From the NCBI GenBank assembly GCA_947447315.1, contig CANFJD010000011.1, forward strand, positions 1-22,698: a stretch of DNA of 22,698 bases, read 5' to 3'. Within the stretch, counting starts at the first letter, position 1. Each line of letters starts with the position of its first letter. The DNA comes from Fimbriimonadaceae bacterium (GTDB taxonomy: Bacteria; Armatimonadota; Fimbriimonadia; Fimbriimonadales; Fimbriimonadaceae). The notes below the pieces were generated by a model, which was not told the origin of the DNA, did not search any database, and worked only from the letters and a program-made list of their open reading frames with translations. This document shows positions 8,318 to 16,041 of the stretch, piece after piece. Both the position numbers and the translations under genes were made by a program.

Positions 8318-8348
8318 CTGACAAAGTTGGAACGTAATAGAGTATTAA
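8318..8348 (+). promoter_or_regulatory. Possible promoter of the hybrid kinase gene
   Basis: CTGACA (8318-8323) and TATTAA (8343-8348) are separated by 19 bases, slightly long, in an AT-rich part of the divergent hisG/kinase interval. The match is moderate and other placements are possible. Confidence 0.35.
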
Positions 8349-8434
8349 TCAGATGTGTTTAAGGGTCGCAATTTAGCGGTCCGGTGCCTTGGTTTGTCTG
8401 TGGGTATTCGGAAGCCTTTTCTCGGGTTAATTTA

Positions 8435-11400
8435 ATGGCCGATTCAGTTGAAGTCCCGGGGAATTTACTGGTAACGCCTCCCGTCGGCATTCCCGCTCTG
8501 GGAGAGATGTCCGGTGAAGGCGATGGGCACTATCGGCACCTTTTCGAACTCCTATCCGAGATCAGCAAAAGCCACGACATTAAAAATCTCACCCGGCTCG
8601 TACGCCACGCCGTGGTGAAGGGTTGTGGATTTGACCGAGCCGGCATTTTCCTTTTCGACGCGCCCTCGCAAATGATGCGCGGAACCTGGGGCACCGATGC
8701 TCAAGGTCGCGAGGAAGATATAGGTAATCAGGCCTTCGCCGTCAGCGAAGTTGAGCGGGCCAGGTGGGAGATGGATCGGGAAGATGGACCAGGATATGTT
8801 CTTCACCACTACCCCGCTCGCTCCGATCAGAGCCCGACCCCCCATTACATCGAAGGGGTCACTTACCACGCCATTTTTCCGCTCACGGTCTCGGGGAAAA
8901 CCATTGGCCTCATTGCCGTCGATAACTTGCTGACCGGCAGCCCGATCACTCACGAAAAGCTGCAAGATCTTCTTCCATTCGCTCGTCAGGCCGCCTCCGC
9001 CATTCAGAATGCCACGATGATCGACGAGCGGGAGCAAATCGTTCGCCGCCAGCAACGGCTGATGCAGATGTCAACCGCAATCGCTAGCAATCAGGATCTC
9101 GACGAAGTGGTTCGCCTGGTTCGGGATGCCGTGGCGGATTCCGGAGTCGTAGACCGCGTTGGCGTTTGGATCGCCAACGGACGCCGATTCTATGGCACCT
9201 GGGGGACCGACGAATTTGGAGAACCGCTCAACGAATCCCACCTCAACTTTCCTCGTGAAGACGTTGTCCCCAAAATAGAAGATGCTCGCATCCGTGGCGT
9301 CTCGTACTGGATGGATCCCCAAGGCGAGATCGTACTGCCATCTGGTGTCCTAATCACTGGCGTGCCCCGCGCAACCGTAGCCCTGCGCGCCGGAGATGAG
9401 GTAGTCGGCTTCTTAACTACCGACACGATGCTAACCCGGCGCCCGATCTCTGCCGAAAACCTGGATCTCATCCTGCCGTTCGCCGAACAAGCTGCCGTCG
9501 CGATTCAGAACCACCGGATGCAGCAGGAAACCATCCGGGCCGCCGACCACCAGAGGCGACTGATGGAAATTGCCGTCAAAATTGCCGAGGATAAGAACAT
9601 TGCAGATGTCTTCCTTGCGGTGCGGAATTCAATTCTGGAGCTCGCTCCGGTCGACCGTGCGGCCATTTGGATCTTTGAACGGGATGTAGTGCGCGGTACC
9701 TGGGGGACCTCCATGCACGGGGAACTTGTGGACGACTCCAAGGTGGAATTTCCGCAGTCACTCCTGAAAGGGTGGATCGATGACGTTGCCACAACCGGTG
9801 CTAGCTACTGGCGGGAAAACTGGTTCCACTCCGAAGATGGAGACGATTCCAATCAAATCGAAGTCCCGTTGGTCGCCATCGCCCTGAAGTCCGGCGACGA
9901 CTTGGTGGGATTCATCGGCGTGGACACCCCCGTTACCTTGCGCCCAATCGAAGACGAAACCATCCAGTTGATCATTCCCTTCGCCGAGCAAGCCTCGGTT
10001 GCCGTGGTGAAATCCCGGCTGCGCGAAGACCGTGATCGTCTCATCTCCCGCCAACGAAAGTTAATGGAGATGGCCGTAATGATCGCCCCTCGCCAAGGCA
10101 TGGATCTCACCTGCCAAGCGATTCGCGATGCGGTGGTTTTCTCCAAATTTGTGGATTGCGCCGGGGTTTGGCTGGTCGACGGAGATTCGGCCGTGGGGAC
10201 CTGGGGCACCGATACTCCCGGTGAGCGAGTAGCTGAGCATGATCTCCGCCTTCCACTAGAACACTTTTTGGGACCAGCCGCCCTCACTGATCCCGCTTCC
10301 ATTCCTGCGATCATTTGGTGCACCGCAGACGTCCACACCGAGAATGGCGAAGTCTTCACAAACGTGCCGCAGGCCATCATTCCGTTCACTTCCGGCAATC
10401 GGATGATTGGACTCTTGTGCGTGGACAATCGGCGCACCTGTAACGTGTTAACCGAGGATGACCTTTCGCTCCTCCAGGTGTTTTGCGAGAACGCCTCGTC
10501 AGCCATTGCCAATGCCCAGTTACTCGAACAGCAGGAATCCCTGCTCAAGCGGCAAACCCGGTTGATGGAAATCTCCCTCGCCATCACCGCAAACCGCGAA
10601 TCCGACGAGGTGTTCCGCCTCGTTCGCGATGCCATTGTCGAAATTGGCGTCGTTGACCGAGTGGGAATGTGGGTCGTCGACGGAAATGTAGCTCGCGGAA
10701 CCTGGGGCACCGGCCCCGACGGTAAGCCCCGGGACGAACACTCCATTTCCTGGTCACTTGATCAATATTGGAATGAATATGGCGATTGCCTCGCTGGACG
10801 CGAGCCCTTCGCTATCGACACCGTGAGCAGCCAAGCGGCAAATCCCGACGAACCCGCTCGTGAGGTCCCTCATGTCATCATCCCGTTGCGAGCGGGCGGA
10901 GATCTGGTCGGGGTTCTTACCGCCGATAACCTCCTTTCAATGCGTGAGCTTGATCCAGAATCGATTTGCTCCATCCTCCCCTTGGCCGAGCAAGCCGCCG
11001 TGGCGATTCAAAAAGCTCAACTGCTTGAACAAAAAGAGTCGATGGTTAATCAGCAACGCCGCCTGATGCAAATGGCCGTCGCGATTACTGGGCAGCAAGA
11101 TCCCGACCTCGTCTTCCGCATGGTCCGCGATGTAATGGTTGAAATGGGCGGCGTCGACCGGGCTGGAGTGTGGATCCTCCACGAAAATGAGTTTCGCGGA
11201 ACTTGGGGCACCGATTTGAACGGGGGCCTCCGAGACGAACATATCCAAATAATCGATGCCATCCACATGGAATCGCACATGGCGGTCCTCCGTCAGGGCA
11301 ACACTCTCTTTCACATTAGCGAATTCATACCCGTAGCATTTGATCAGATCGGGTGCCCCCACGCGGTGATTGCTCTAAAATCCGCTGGTGAAATTGTTGG

Positions 11401-13153
11401 CCTGATCACGCTCGATACATTCAACAGCCGAAAACCCATAACGGAAGCGTTGCTACAGCCACTGATTCCTTTCGCCGAGCAAGCCGCCATCGCCGTGCAA
11501 AACAGTCGCCTGATGCGCGCGGCCGAGCAGGAACTAGACCGCCGGCGCGAGGTAGAGAAAGCCCTCACTCGGCAAACGGAAGAGCTCACTGTCGCCCGAG
11601 ACCAAGCCCTCGATGCCACTCGGGCGAAAAGCGAGTTCCTGGCTAACATGAGCCACGAAATTCGTACCCCGATGAACGGCGTCATCGGCATGACTTCATT
11701 GCTACTAGAAACCCGGCTCAACCACGAGCAGCTTGAGTACACCCTCACCGTCCAAAACAGTGCGGAAGCTTTGCTCAAGGTTATTGACGATGTTCTCGAC
11801 TTCTCCAAGATTGAGGCCGGTCGTCTGGACATTGAGGAATATAACTTCGATCTTCGCGACTGCATCGAGGAAGTCGCCGAACTCACGTCCACTCGCATTC
11901 ATGGCGGCGAAGTGGAACTCACGTGTTTTATCCCGCCAGATTTCCCCGCTTTGGTGGTCGGTGATGGCGATCGGGTGCGCCAGATTCTGACGAACCTTCT
12001 GGGTAATGCCGTCAAATTCACTTCTCGCGGCGAAATCTCTCTGGAAGCCATCGTGATTCAGGAATCCAACGAAGACACCTGTATTCGTATCGAGATCCGC
12101 GATACCGGGATCGGCATCGCGGCCCACCGCCTCAATGCCATCTTCGAGAGTTTCACCCAAGCCGATGGCAGCACCACCCGTCGACACGGCGGCACCGGTT
12201 TGGGACTCACCATCACCAAGCAATTGGTAGATCTCATGGGCGGCTCCCTGGGTGTGGAAAGTATCCAGGGTCAAGGAAGCACCTTCTGGTTTGAGATTCC
12301 GCTGCGGAAGCAAACTCAAATCGACATCCATCCGTCACCACCCAGCAGCCTAGCTGGTTTGCAGGTGATGATCGTAGACGATAACGCTACGACCCGAAAA
12401 ATCCTTCGCGAACAACTGAGAATATTGGAATGCAGCTCGGCCGAAGCTATCGATGGTCGCGAGGCGCTGCGCATTGCCACCGCTACCACAGAACCGTTCG
12501 ACCTTATCCTCCTGGATTTCCACATGCCCGATCTCGACGGGCTTGCCACGCTGCAGGCCCTCAGAAAGCTTCCATTAGTCCAGAACGTTCCGGCCGTGTT
12601 ACTCACGTCGGCGTTCCACCGTCCCAGCCTCGAGTCGAGTCTTTACGACGGCTTCGCGGCAATCCTTACCAAACCATTCCGTCAGGCTCATCTCCGCAAC
12701 ACCCTTGACCGGGTTTTGGGACGCCAGCAAAGCGTAAACGCCGACCGCATCATAGAGCGAAGCAGCGTTAATCTTGGATTGCACGTCTTGCTCGCCGAAG
12801 ATAATGAAGTCAATGCCACCGTCGCCAAACGTTGGTTGCACAACTGGGGATGCACCTGCCGCGCCGTTGAGAACGGAAACGACGCCTTTTCCGCCCTCAA
12901 TGAAGATAAGTTTGATTTGGTACTGATGGATGTCTCCATGCCAGATCTGGATGGATACGAAGCCACCCGCCTCATCCGCCAGCGTGGTGACACCTCAGAG
13001 CCCCGAATTCCCATCATCGCCATGACCGCTCACGCACTACAAGGCGACCGTGAAAGGTGCCTAGAGGCCGGGATGGACGACTATATTAGCAAACCCATCA
13101 ACGCCACCGAACTGCTTGAAAAGATCCGACGATGGGCCACCAACAGGGGCTAG
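8435..13153 (+). CDS. Soluble hybrid histidine kinase with six GAF domains and two receiver domains, 1572 aa
   Basis: A phosphorelay sensor that should sense small ligands in the cytoplasm; no membrane segment is visible. Six GAF units are marked by the repeated motif GTWGT at residues 83, 254, 421, 588, 755 and 922. Each is preceded by a VDRVGVW-like strand and ends in an LPFAEQAAVAIQN-like helix. A coiled coil (about 1030-1066) leads to the HisKA H-box FLANMSHEIRTPMNG with phospho-acceptor His1074. The ATPase has the N-box QILTNLLGNAVKF, the G1 box DTGIGIA (about 1223) and the G2 box GGTGLGL. Two receivers follow, with phospho-Asp1361 (LLDFHMPDLDG) and Asp1499 (LMDVSMPDLDG) and their Lys partners in LTKPF and SKPIN. 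No HPt or DNA-binding domain is present. ATG 8435 (MADSVEV) is preferred; an in-frame GTG at 8384 adds 17 unremarkable residues. Confidence 0.94.
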   Translation: MADSVEVPGNLLVTPPVGIPALGEMSGEGDGHYRHLFELLSEISKSHDIKNLTRLVRHAVVKGCGFDRAGIFLFDAPSQMMRGTWGTDAQGREEDIGNQAFAVSEVERARWEMDREDGPGYVLHHYPARSDQSPTPHYIEGVTYHAIFPLTVSGKTIGLIAVDNLLTGSPITHEKLQDLLPFARQAASAIQNATMIDEREQIVRRQQRLMQMSTAIASNQDLDEVVRLVRDAVADSGVVDRVGVWIANGRRFYGTWGTDEFGEPLNESHLNFPREDVVPKIEDARIRGVSYWMDPQGEIVLPSGVLITGVPRATVALRAGDEVVGFLTTDTMLTRRPISAENLDLILPFAEQAAVAIQNHRMQQETIRAADHQRRLMEIAVKIAEDKNIADVFLAVRNSILELAPVDRAAIWIFERDVVRGTWGTSMHGELVDDSKVEFPQSLLKGWIDDVATTGASYWRENWFHSEDGDDSNQIEVPLVAIALKSGDDLVGFIGVDTPVTLRPIEDETIQLIIPFAEQASVAVVKSRLREDRDRLISRQRKLMEMAVMIAPRQGMDLTCQAIRDAVVFSKFVDCAGVWLVDGDSAVGTWGTDTPGERVAEHDLRLPLEHFLGPAALTDPASIPAIIWCTADVHTENGEVFTNVPQAIIPFTSGNRMIGLLCVDNRRTCNVLTEDDLSLLQVFCENASSAIANAQLLEQQESLLKRQTRLMEISLAITANRESDEVFRLVRDAIVEIGVVDRVGMWVVDGNVARGTWGTGPDGKPRDEHSISWSLDQYWNEYGDCLAGREPFAIDTVSSQAANPDEPAREVPHVIIPLRAGGDLVGVLTADNLLSMRELDPESICSILPLAEQAAVAIQKAQLLEQKESMVNQQRRLMQMAVAITGQQDPDLVFRMVRDVMVEMGGVDRAGVWILHENEFRGTWGTDLNGGLRDEHIQIIDAIHMESHMAVLRQGNTLFHISEFIPVAFDQIGCPHAVIALKSAGEIVGLITLDTFNSRKPITEALLQPLIPFAEQAAIAVQNSRLMRAAEQELDRRREVEKALTRQTEELTVARDQALDATRAKSEFLANMSHEIRTPMNGVIGMTSLLLETRLNHEQLEYTLTVQNSAEALLKVIDDVLDFSKIEAGRLDIEEYNFDLRDCIEEVAELTSTRIHGGEVELTCFIPPDFPALVVGDGDRVRQILTNLLGNAVKFTSRGEISLEAIVIQESNEDTCIRIEIRDTGIGIAAHRLNAIFESFTQADGSTTRRHGGTGLGLTITKQLVDLMGGSLGVESIQGQGSTFWFEIPLRKQTQIDIHPSPPSSLAGLQVMIVDDNATTRKILREQLRILECSSAEAIDGREALRIATATTEPFDLILLDFHMPDLDGLATLQALRKLPLVQNVPAVLLTSAFHRPSLESSLYDGFAAILTKPFRQAHLRNTLDRVLGRQQSVNADRIIERSSVNLGLHVLLAEDNEVNATVAKRWLHNWGCTCRAVENGNDAFSALNEDKFDLVLMDVSMPDLDGYEATRLIRQRGDTSEPRIPIIAMTAHALQGDRERCLEAGMDDYISKPINATELLEKIRRWATNRG

Positions 13154-13225
13154 AGTCCGGAAAGCAATTAATTCGGTTTATTTGGTTCTTTTTGGCATTT
13201 TTCGACTTTTTCATTGGAAAATCGC

Positions 13226-13255
13226 TTGGTAGAAAAATGTTCTGAGTGTTAATAT
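13226..13255 (+). promoter_or_regulatory. Likely promoter of the regulator-prepilin-lipoprotein operon
   Basis: TTGGTA (13226-13231), an 18-base spacer, then TAATAT (13250-13255), in an AT-rich gap after the kinase gene. Transcription would start near 13262, about 22 bases before the TTG start. Confidence 0.5.
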
Positions 13256-13283
13256 GCCTTTAATCAAAATCCAAAGGTGAATT

Positions 13284-14489
13284 TTGAACGGCTGGTTTTC
13301 GGCCGCACCAAAAAAACCAGTTTCGATGAAATCCATCAGCCCCTTGGTCGAAGTTGTCCGAGACGGTTTGCGGAAAGAAATTTTGCAGGCCGTGCCCGGG
13401 GAGGAGTACGTCATCCCGAGCGAACGGGAGATTGGCCTTCGTTTTGGCGTAAGCCGCACCATCGTCCGAGGAGCGCTCCAAGAATTAGCCCGCGAAGGGC
13501 TCATGCGAGTCCATTCGCGCTGTCGCCCCGTGGCCGTACCACCTCCTGGGCGAACCGTGACCCGCGCCAAAGCCCGTCACATTGGCGTTTGGCTTTGGCC
13601 CTTCACCGAGCATTTCATCGTTACCGCCCTCATGCGTGGCATCCACCGATCGGTGATGAATACCGATTTCCGCCTGGTAGTTGGTACCGCTGCCGGTCCG
13701 GTGTGGGAAGACGTGCTCGCATCAGAATCGGCGTTCATCGATTCGATGGTCGAGGATGAAGATGCCGCCGGCGCCATCATGTGGCTACTCGGGGATAGCC
13801 TCAGCCTCCCCTCGCTCAAAAAGGCCCGCGACCGGGGGATTGAATTCGTTTTCGTAGACCGCCTCCCGCCCGCCGGGTTTGAGGCCGACTTTGTTGGAAC
13901 CGACAACATGGTATCGGCCCGCTCCGCCGTCTCCCATCTTCTAGAAGAAGGCCATCGCAACATCGTCTGCTATCGAAACCTAGACACGGCGAACACCGTC
14001 GACGAGCGCGCTACCGGCTACTGCCGTGCCCTTGAGCAGTATCACGTTCGCCCCAACATCGTGCACCACGATGCCAGCTTTGCTTCAGAATCCGTTGCTT
14101 GTCGGGTTACCCTTGAGCGGCTACTCAGCCAAAAGCAGCGCCCAACCGCCATTTTTGCCATCAACGATTCCCTGGCGCTCCTCATTCTTTCTTGCCTGCA
14201 AGAAATGAATGTCTCGGTTCCAGAAGAAATCTCCGTCGTCGGTTTTGACGGGATTCTCCAGTGGGTACCCGGTGGGGGCTCCCTCACCAGCGCTTGTCAA
14301 GATTTTTCCCGCATTGGGGAGCTTGCCACAGAGCGGCTACTTAGCCGCATCCGTGGAAATGCATCTCCCAATATTCATCGTCATGTTCTACTAGAAGCGC
14401 CACTGAGGATCCAATCCTCTACCTGTCGCCCTGGTCGAACCGCTTCCCCGGGCCATTCGGCCCCGTTTCTCTCGGTAGTATCCTCATGA
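13284..14489 (+). CDS. Transcriptional regulator, GntR-type winged helix fused to a LacI-type ligand-binding domain, 401 aa
   Basis: A one-component repressor or activator of the AraR-like architecture. The winged helix is at about 19-80 (SPLVEVVRDGLRKEIL, VIPSEREIGLRFGVSRTIVR, LQELAREGLMRVHSR). From about 99 to 380 runs a periplasmic-binding-protein-like domain (HIGVWLW, then RPTAIFAINDSLALLIL, ISVVGFDGI) that in relatives binds sugars. The last 25 residues (TCRPGRTASPG and on) look unstructured. The TTG at 13284 follows AAAGGTGA closely; ATG at 13326 (MKSISPLV) is an equally fair start and places the helix as in most GntR proteins. Its stop overlaps the next prepilin's ATG by four bases (ATGA), which ties this regulator to the pilin-like gene. 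The ligand is unknown. Confidence 0.9.
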   Translation: MNGWFSAAPKKPVSMKSISPLVEVVRDGLRKEILQAVPGEEYVIPSEREIGLRFGVSRTIVRGALQELAREGLMRVHSRCRPVAVPPPGRTVTRAKARHIGVWLWPFTEHFIVTALMRGIHRSVMNTDFRLVVGTAAGPVWEDVLASESAFIDSMVEDEDAAGAIMWLLGDSLSLPSLKKARDRGIEFVFVDRLPPAGFEADFVGTDNMVSARSAVSHLLEEGHRNIVCYRNLDTANTVDERATGYCRALEQYHVRPNIVHHDASFASESVACRVTLERLLSQKQRPTAIFAINDSLALLILSCLQEMNVSVPEEISVVGFDGILQWVPGGGSLTSACQDFSRIGELATERLLSRIRGNASPNIHRHVLLEAPLRIQSSTCRPGRTASPGHSAPFLSVVSS

Positions 14490-15436
14490 AAAGCTACTCA
14501 AATCGTGCATTTACACTCATTGAACTGCTAGTCGTTATCGCCATCATCGCGATCTTGGCCGCCATCCTCTTCCCCGTGTTTGCTCAGGCTAAAGTTGCCG
14601 CAAAGAAGACTTCGGTCCTCTCCAATGCGAAGCAATTCGGCTTGGCCCAACTCATGTACTCCAACGACGCCGATGACTTGTTCAGCCCGGCCATGACCTA
14701 CAACGGCGAGTGGGCTATGCGCTCCTGGGCCGTTCTCTGCGATCCGTACATCAAGAGCGTCGGCATGCTCATGGATCCGTTCACCCCGGCCAAGCTCACG
14801 GACAACCCGTTCGTGCTCAACAGCCAGTGGGGAATGCCCACCCGCCGTGCCGCTTCGACCGCGTGTCCTTCGGATCTTAACGACGTAAGCGCTTGCGCCA
14901 TGGGTGTCTACAACCCGGCCGGACGAGCTCAGCTCACCGGTGGCGAGCACTGGGGACGAGACGGCATCGCCGGCGTCAACATTCAGCCTGGCACTTGGAT
15001 GTGGTCTTCGTACTACTACAAGGGCGGCCCCAGCGACGGCGGCACCGGCACCGGTTACCCGTCCATGAGCACCACCGCAGTGGCGCGACCGGCCGACACG
15101 CTCCTGATCTCGCAGTCCGGTACCCCGGATATGATGTGGCACCAGGATATGAACCCGGATGAATCGGGCCGATACTGGGGCGATGCTCCTTTCAACCTCT
15201 TTGGCAATGCCAACACCACCACCGGTCCTATGGGTCGCGTAGGTACGGCTGGCCAAGAAGCAGGCGTGTACCCCACCAGCGTGTGGGAACCGACGGTATA
15301 TCCCACCGGCACCAACGTGTCGGTCTACACCGACGGCCACGCCAAAGCCGAGGCTTGGAAGGCGCTCCACTCCCGCACGGTCACCCTGTCCAGCGGCGTG
15401 AAGTACCTCAAGTACGCCTCGCCTGAGGTTCCTTAA
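14486..15436 (+). CDS. Prepilin-like protein, 316 aa, paralogue of the one at 418
   Basis: MKSYSNRAFTLIELLVVIAI is a prepilin leader; cleavage is expected between Ala8 and Phe9, again with Ala instead of Gly before the cut. The hydrophobic helix continues into FPVFAQAKVAAKKTSVLSNA, nearly identical to the first copy. The two proteins diverge after about 60 residues. This one is rich in Trp, Tyr and Gly and has two cysteines near ACPSDLNDVSACAMG. It ends with a VSVYTDGHAKAEAWKALHSR segment matching the DGHAK end of the other. It is expected in the envelope as a minor pilin or pseudopilin-like protein. ATG 14486 overlaps the regulator stop, and a TTG-started lipoprotein follows after one base. 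Confidence 0.9.
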   Translation: MKSYSNRAFTLIELLVVIAIIAILAAILFPVFAQAKVAAKKTSVLSNAKQFGLAQLMYSNDADDLFSPAMTYNGEWAMRSWAVLCDPYIKSVGMLMDPFTPAKLTDNPFVLNSQWGMPTRRAASTACPSDLNDVSACAMGVYNPAGRAQLTGGEHWGRDGIAGVNIQPGTWMWSSYYYKGGPSDGGTGTGYPSMSTTAVARPADTLLISQSGTPDMMWHQDMNPDESGRYWGDAPFNLFGNANTTTGPMGRVGTAGQEAGVYPTSVWEPTVYPTGTNVSVYTDGHAKAEAWKALHSRTVTLSSGVKYLKYASPEVP

Positions 15437-15437
15437 T

Positions 15438-15656
15438 TTGGTTCGCCGAATAGGAACTTTACTGGTTGGTATCGTTGCCATCGCCGCCCTCGTGGGCTGC
15501 GATGGCGGAGGTTCCGGCGATCTGTCCAAGAAGGATGACAAGGATCTGCGCTCAAACTTCAGCCGGCCGCTAACGCCGGAAGAAGCCTCCCAAATGGGTG
15601 GGGGCGCATCCAAAGCCACCGAAGGGGCAGGCCGCCCGGAACGTCAAAAAGGCTAA
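15438..15656 (+). CDS. Small lipoprotein coupled to the second prepilin, 72 aa
   Basis: TTG at 15438, one base after the prepilin stop and nine bases after the GAGG of a TGAGG site, opens MVRRIGTLLVGIVAIAALVG followed by the lipobox Cys21. The mature part begins CDGGGSGDLSKKDDKDLRS and is short, polar and Gly/Lys-rich, ending GRPERQKG. No ATG is available for this leader. No known domain is visible. Position, size and architecture match the lipoprotein at 1356, though the mature sequences share little beyond an acidic start and charged residues. It probably acts at the membrane with its pilin-like partner. Confidence 0.75.
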   Translation: MVRRIGTLLVGIVAIAALVGCDGGGSGDLSKKDDKDLRSNFSRPLTPEEASQMGGGASKATEGAGRPERQKG

Positions 15657-15670
15657 TCCAGCCTGGATTA
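15654..15670. repeat. Perfect 17-base palindrome at the lipoprotein stop codon
   Basis: TAATCCAG (15654-15661), a central C, then CTGGATTA (15663-15670). The first three bases are the stop codon of the lipoprotein gene. It could be an RNA hairpin just before the terminator or a protein-binding site. Confidence 0.5.
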
Positions 15671-15680
15671 ACCATCAATT

Positions 15681-15711
15681 GCCTCCGTGCCAACAGCGCG
15701 GGGGCTTTTTT
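15681..15711 (+). terminator. Rho-independent terminator of the regulator-prepilin-lipoprotein operon
   Basis: GCCTCCGTG (15681-15689) pairs with CGCGGGGGC (15697-15705), nine pairs with two G-T wobbles and a 7-base loop, followed by TTTTTT (15706-15711). Confidence 0.8.
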
Positions 15712-15718
15712 GCGCCAA
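15706..15718 (+). repeat. Direct repeat TTTTTTGCGCCAA, left copy
   Basis: This 13-base sequence recurs exactly at 15905-15917, 199 bases on, so the two copies flank the tRNA gene. Each copy starts with the T-run of a hairpin. The identity stops on both sides of the 13 bases. Confidence 0.55.
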
Positions 15719-15740
15719 TAGAATAAACTCAAACCCACGC

Positions 15741-15816
15741 GGCCTTGTAGCTCAGGGGATAGAGCGCCTCCGTCCTAAGGAGGGCGCCGGGGGTTCGAGT
15801 CCCTCCAAGGCCGCCA
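15741..15816 (+). tRNA. tRNA-Arg, anticodon CCT, with encoded CCA end
   Basis: It folds as a standard 76-base cloverleaf. The acceptor stem is GGCCTTG with CAAGGCC, then discriminator G and an encoded CCA. The D stem is GCTC with GAGC. The anticodon stem CCTCC with GGAGG surrounds the loop GTCCTAA, so the anticodon is CCT, reading the Arg codon AGG. The T arm is GGGGG, TTCGAGT, CCCTC. All stems pair, so it should be functional. A terminator-like hairpin follows at 15887. Confidence 0.95.
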
Positions 15817-15886
15817 AGGAATCGCACCAACATCCAGTTTTGGGTGATCACATAGGCAAATCTGTCTCACTCCCCGCTTCATGCAG

Positions 15887-15910
15887 GCTCACCGTGGCTG
15901 AGCATTTTTT
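15887..15910 (+). terminator. Possible terminator downstream of the tRNA
   Basis: GCTCA (15887-15891) and TGAGC (15899-15903) form a short five-pair stem with a 7-base loop, followed by ATTTTTT. The stem is weak, but position and T-run suit the end of the tRNA transcript. Confidence 0.4.
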
Positions 15911-15917
15911 GCGCCAA
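15905..15917 (+). repeat. Direct repeat TTTTTTGCGCCAA, right copy
   Basis: Exact copy of 15706-15718 on the far side of the tRNA gene. Its GCGCCAA is also the left arm of the inverted repeat GCGCCAAC / GTTGGCGC (15911-15918 and 15947-15954). Confidence 0.55.
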
Positions 15918-15954
15918 CTGAGTCGTTTGCAGTAATCCAAGCGAATGTTGGCGC
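15911..15954. repeat. 8-bp inverted repeat GCGCCAAC / GTTGGCGC
   Basis: Perfect arms at 15911-15918 and 15947-15954 with 28 bases between them, in the gap before the metallophosphoesterase operon. There is no T-run after the right arm, so it is not a normal terminator. It may be an operator or part of the leader. Confidence 0.4.
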
Positions 15955-16041
15955 GCATTTAAAAAGTACCGCTGTCTAAACCAATCCCTCAAGAATGCTC
16001 CTCGTAAGTTATTGAATCGGGACTGAACCATAGATACGGTC

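Noticed and set aside
9853..10746. Minus-strand ORF of 297 codons inside the kinase gene
   Set aside because: Ser/Arg-rich shadow of the GAF repeat region; the plus-strand domains are unambiguous.
8600..11510. GAF repeat region considered as a CRISPR or DNA repeat array
   Set aside because: The 501-bp period is protein-level domain duplication in an open frame, not short spaced DNA repeats.
13277..13759. Plus-strand GTG ORF of 160 codons overlapping the regulator start
   Set aside because: Arg/Pro/His-rich product in a shifted frame; the regulator frame has the winged-helix motif.
14528..15619. Long minus-strand ORF of 363 codons opposite the second prepilin
   Set aside because: Composition is a mirror of the prepilin and lipoprotein codons (Gly/Val/Arg/His-rich); the plus-strand genes have clear signals.
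15687..15935. Plus-strand ORF of 82 codons across the tRNA
   Set aside because: Overlaps a perfect tRNA and a terminator; it has no start signal.
16012..16040. TTGAAT with TACGGT as promoter of the phosphoesterase operon
   Set aside because: The -10 match is poor and it would lie two bases before the start codon.
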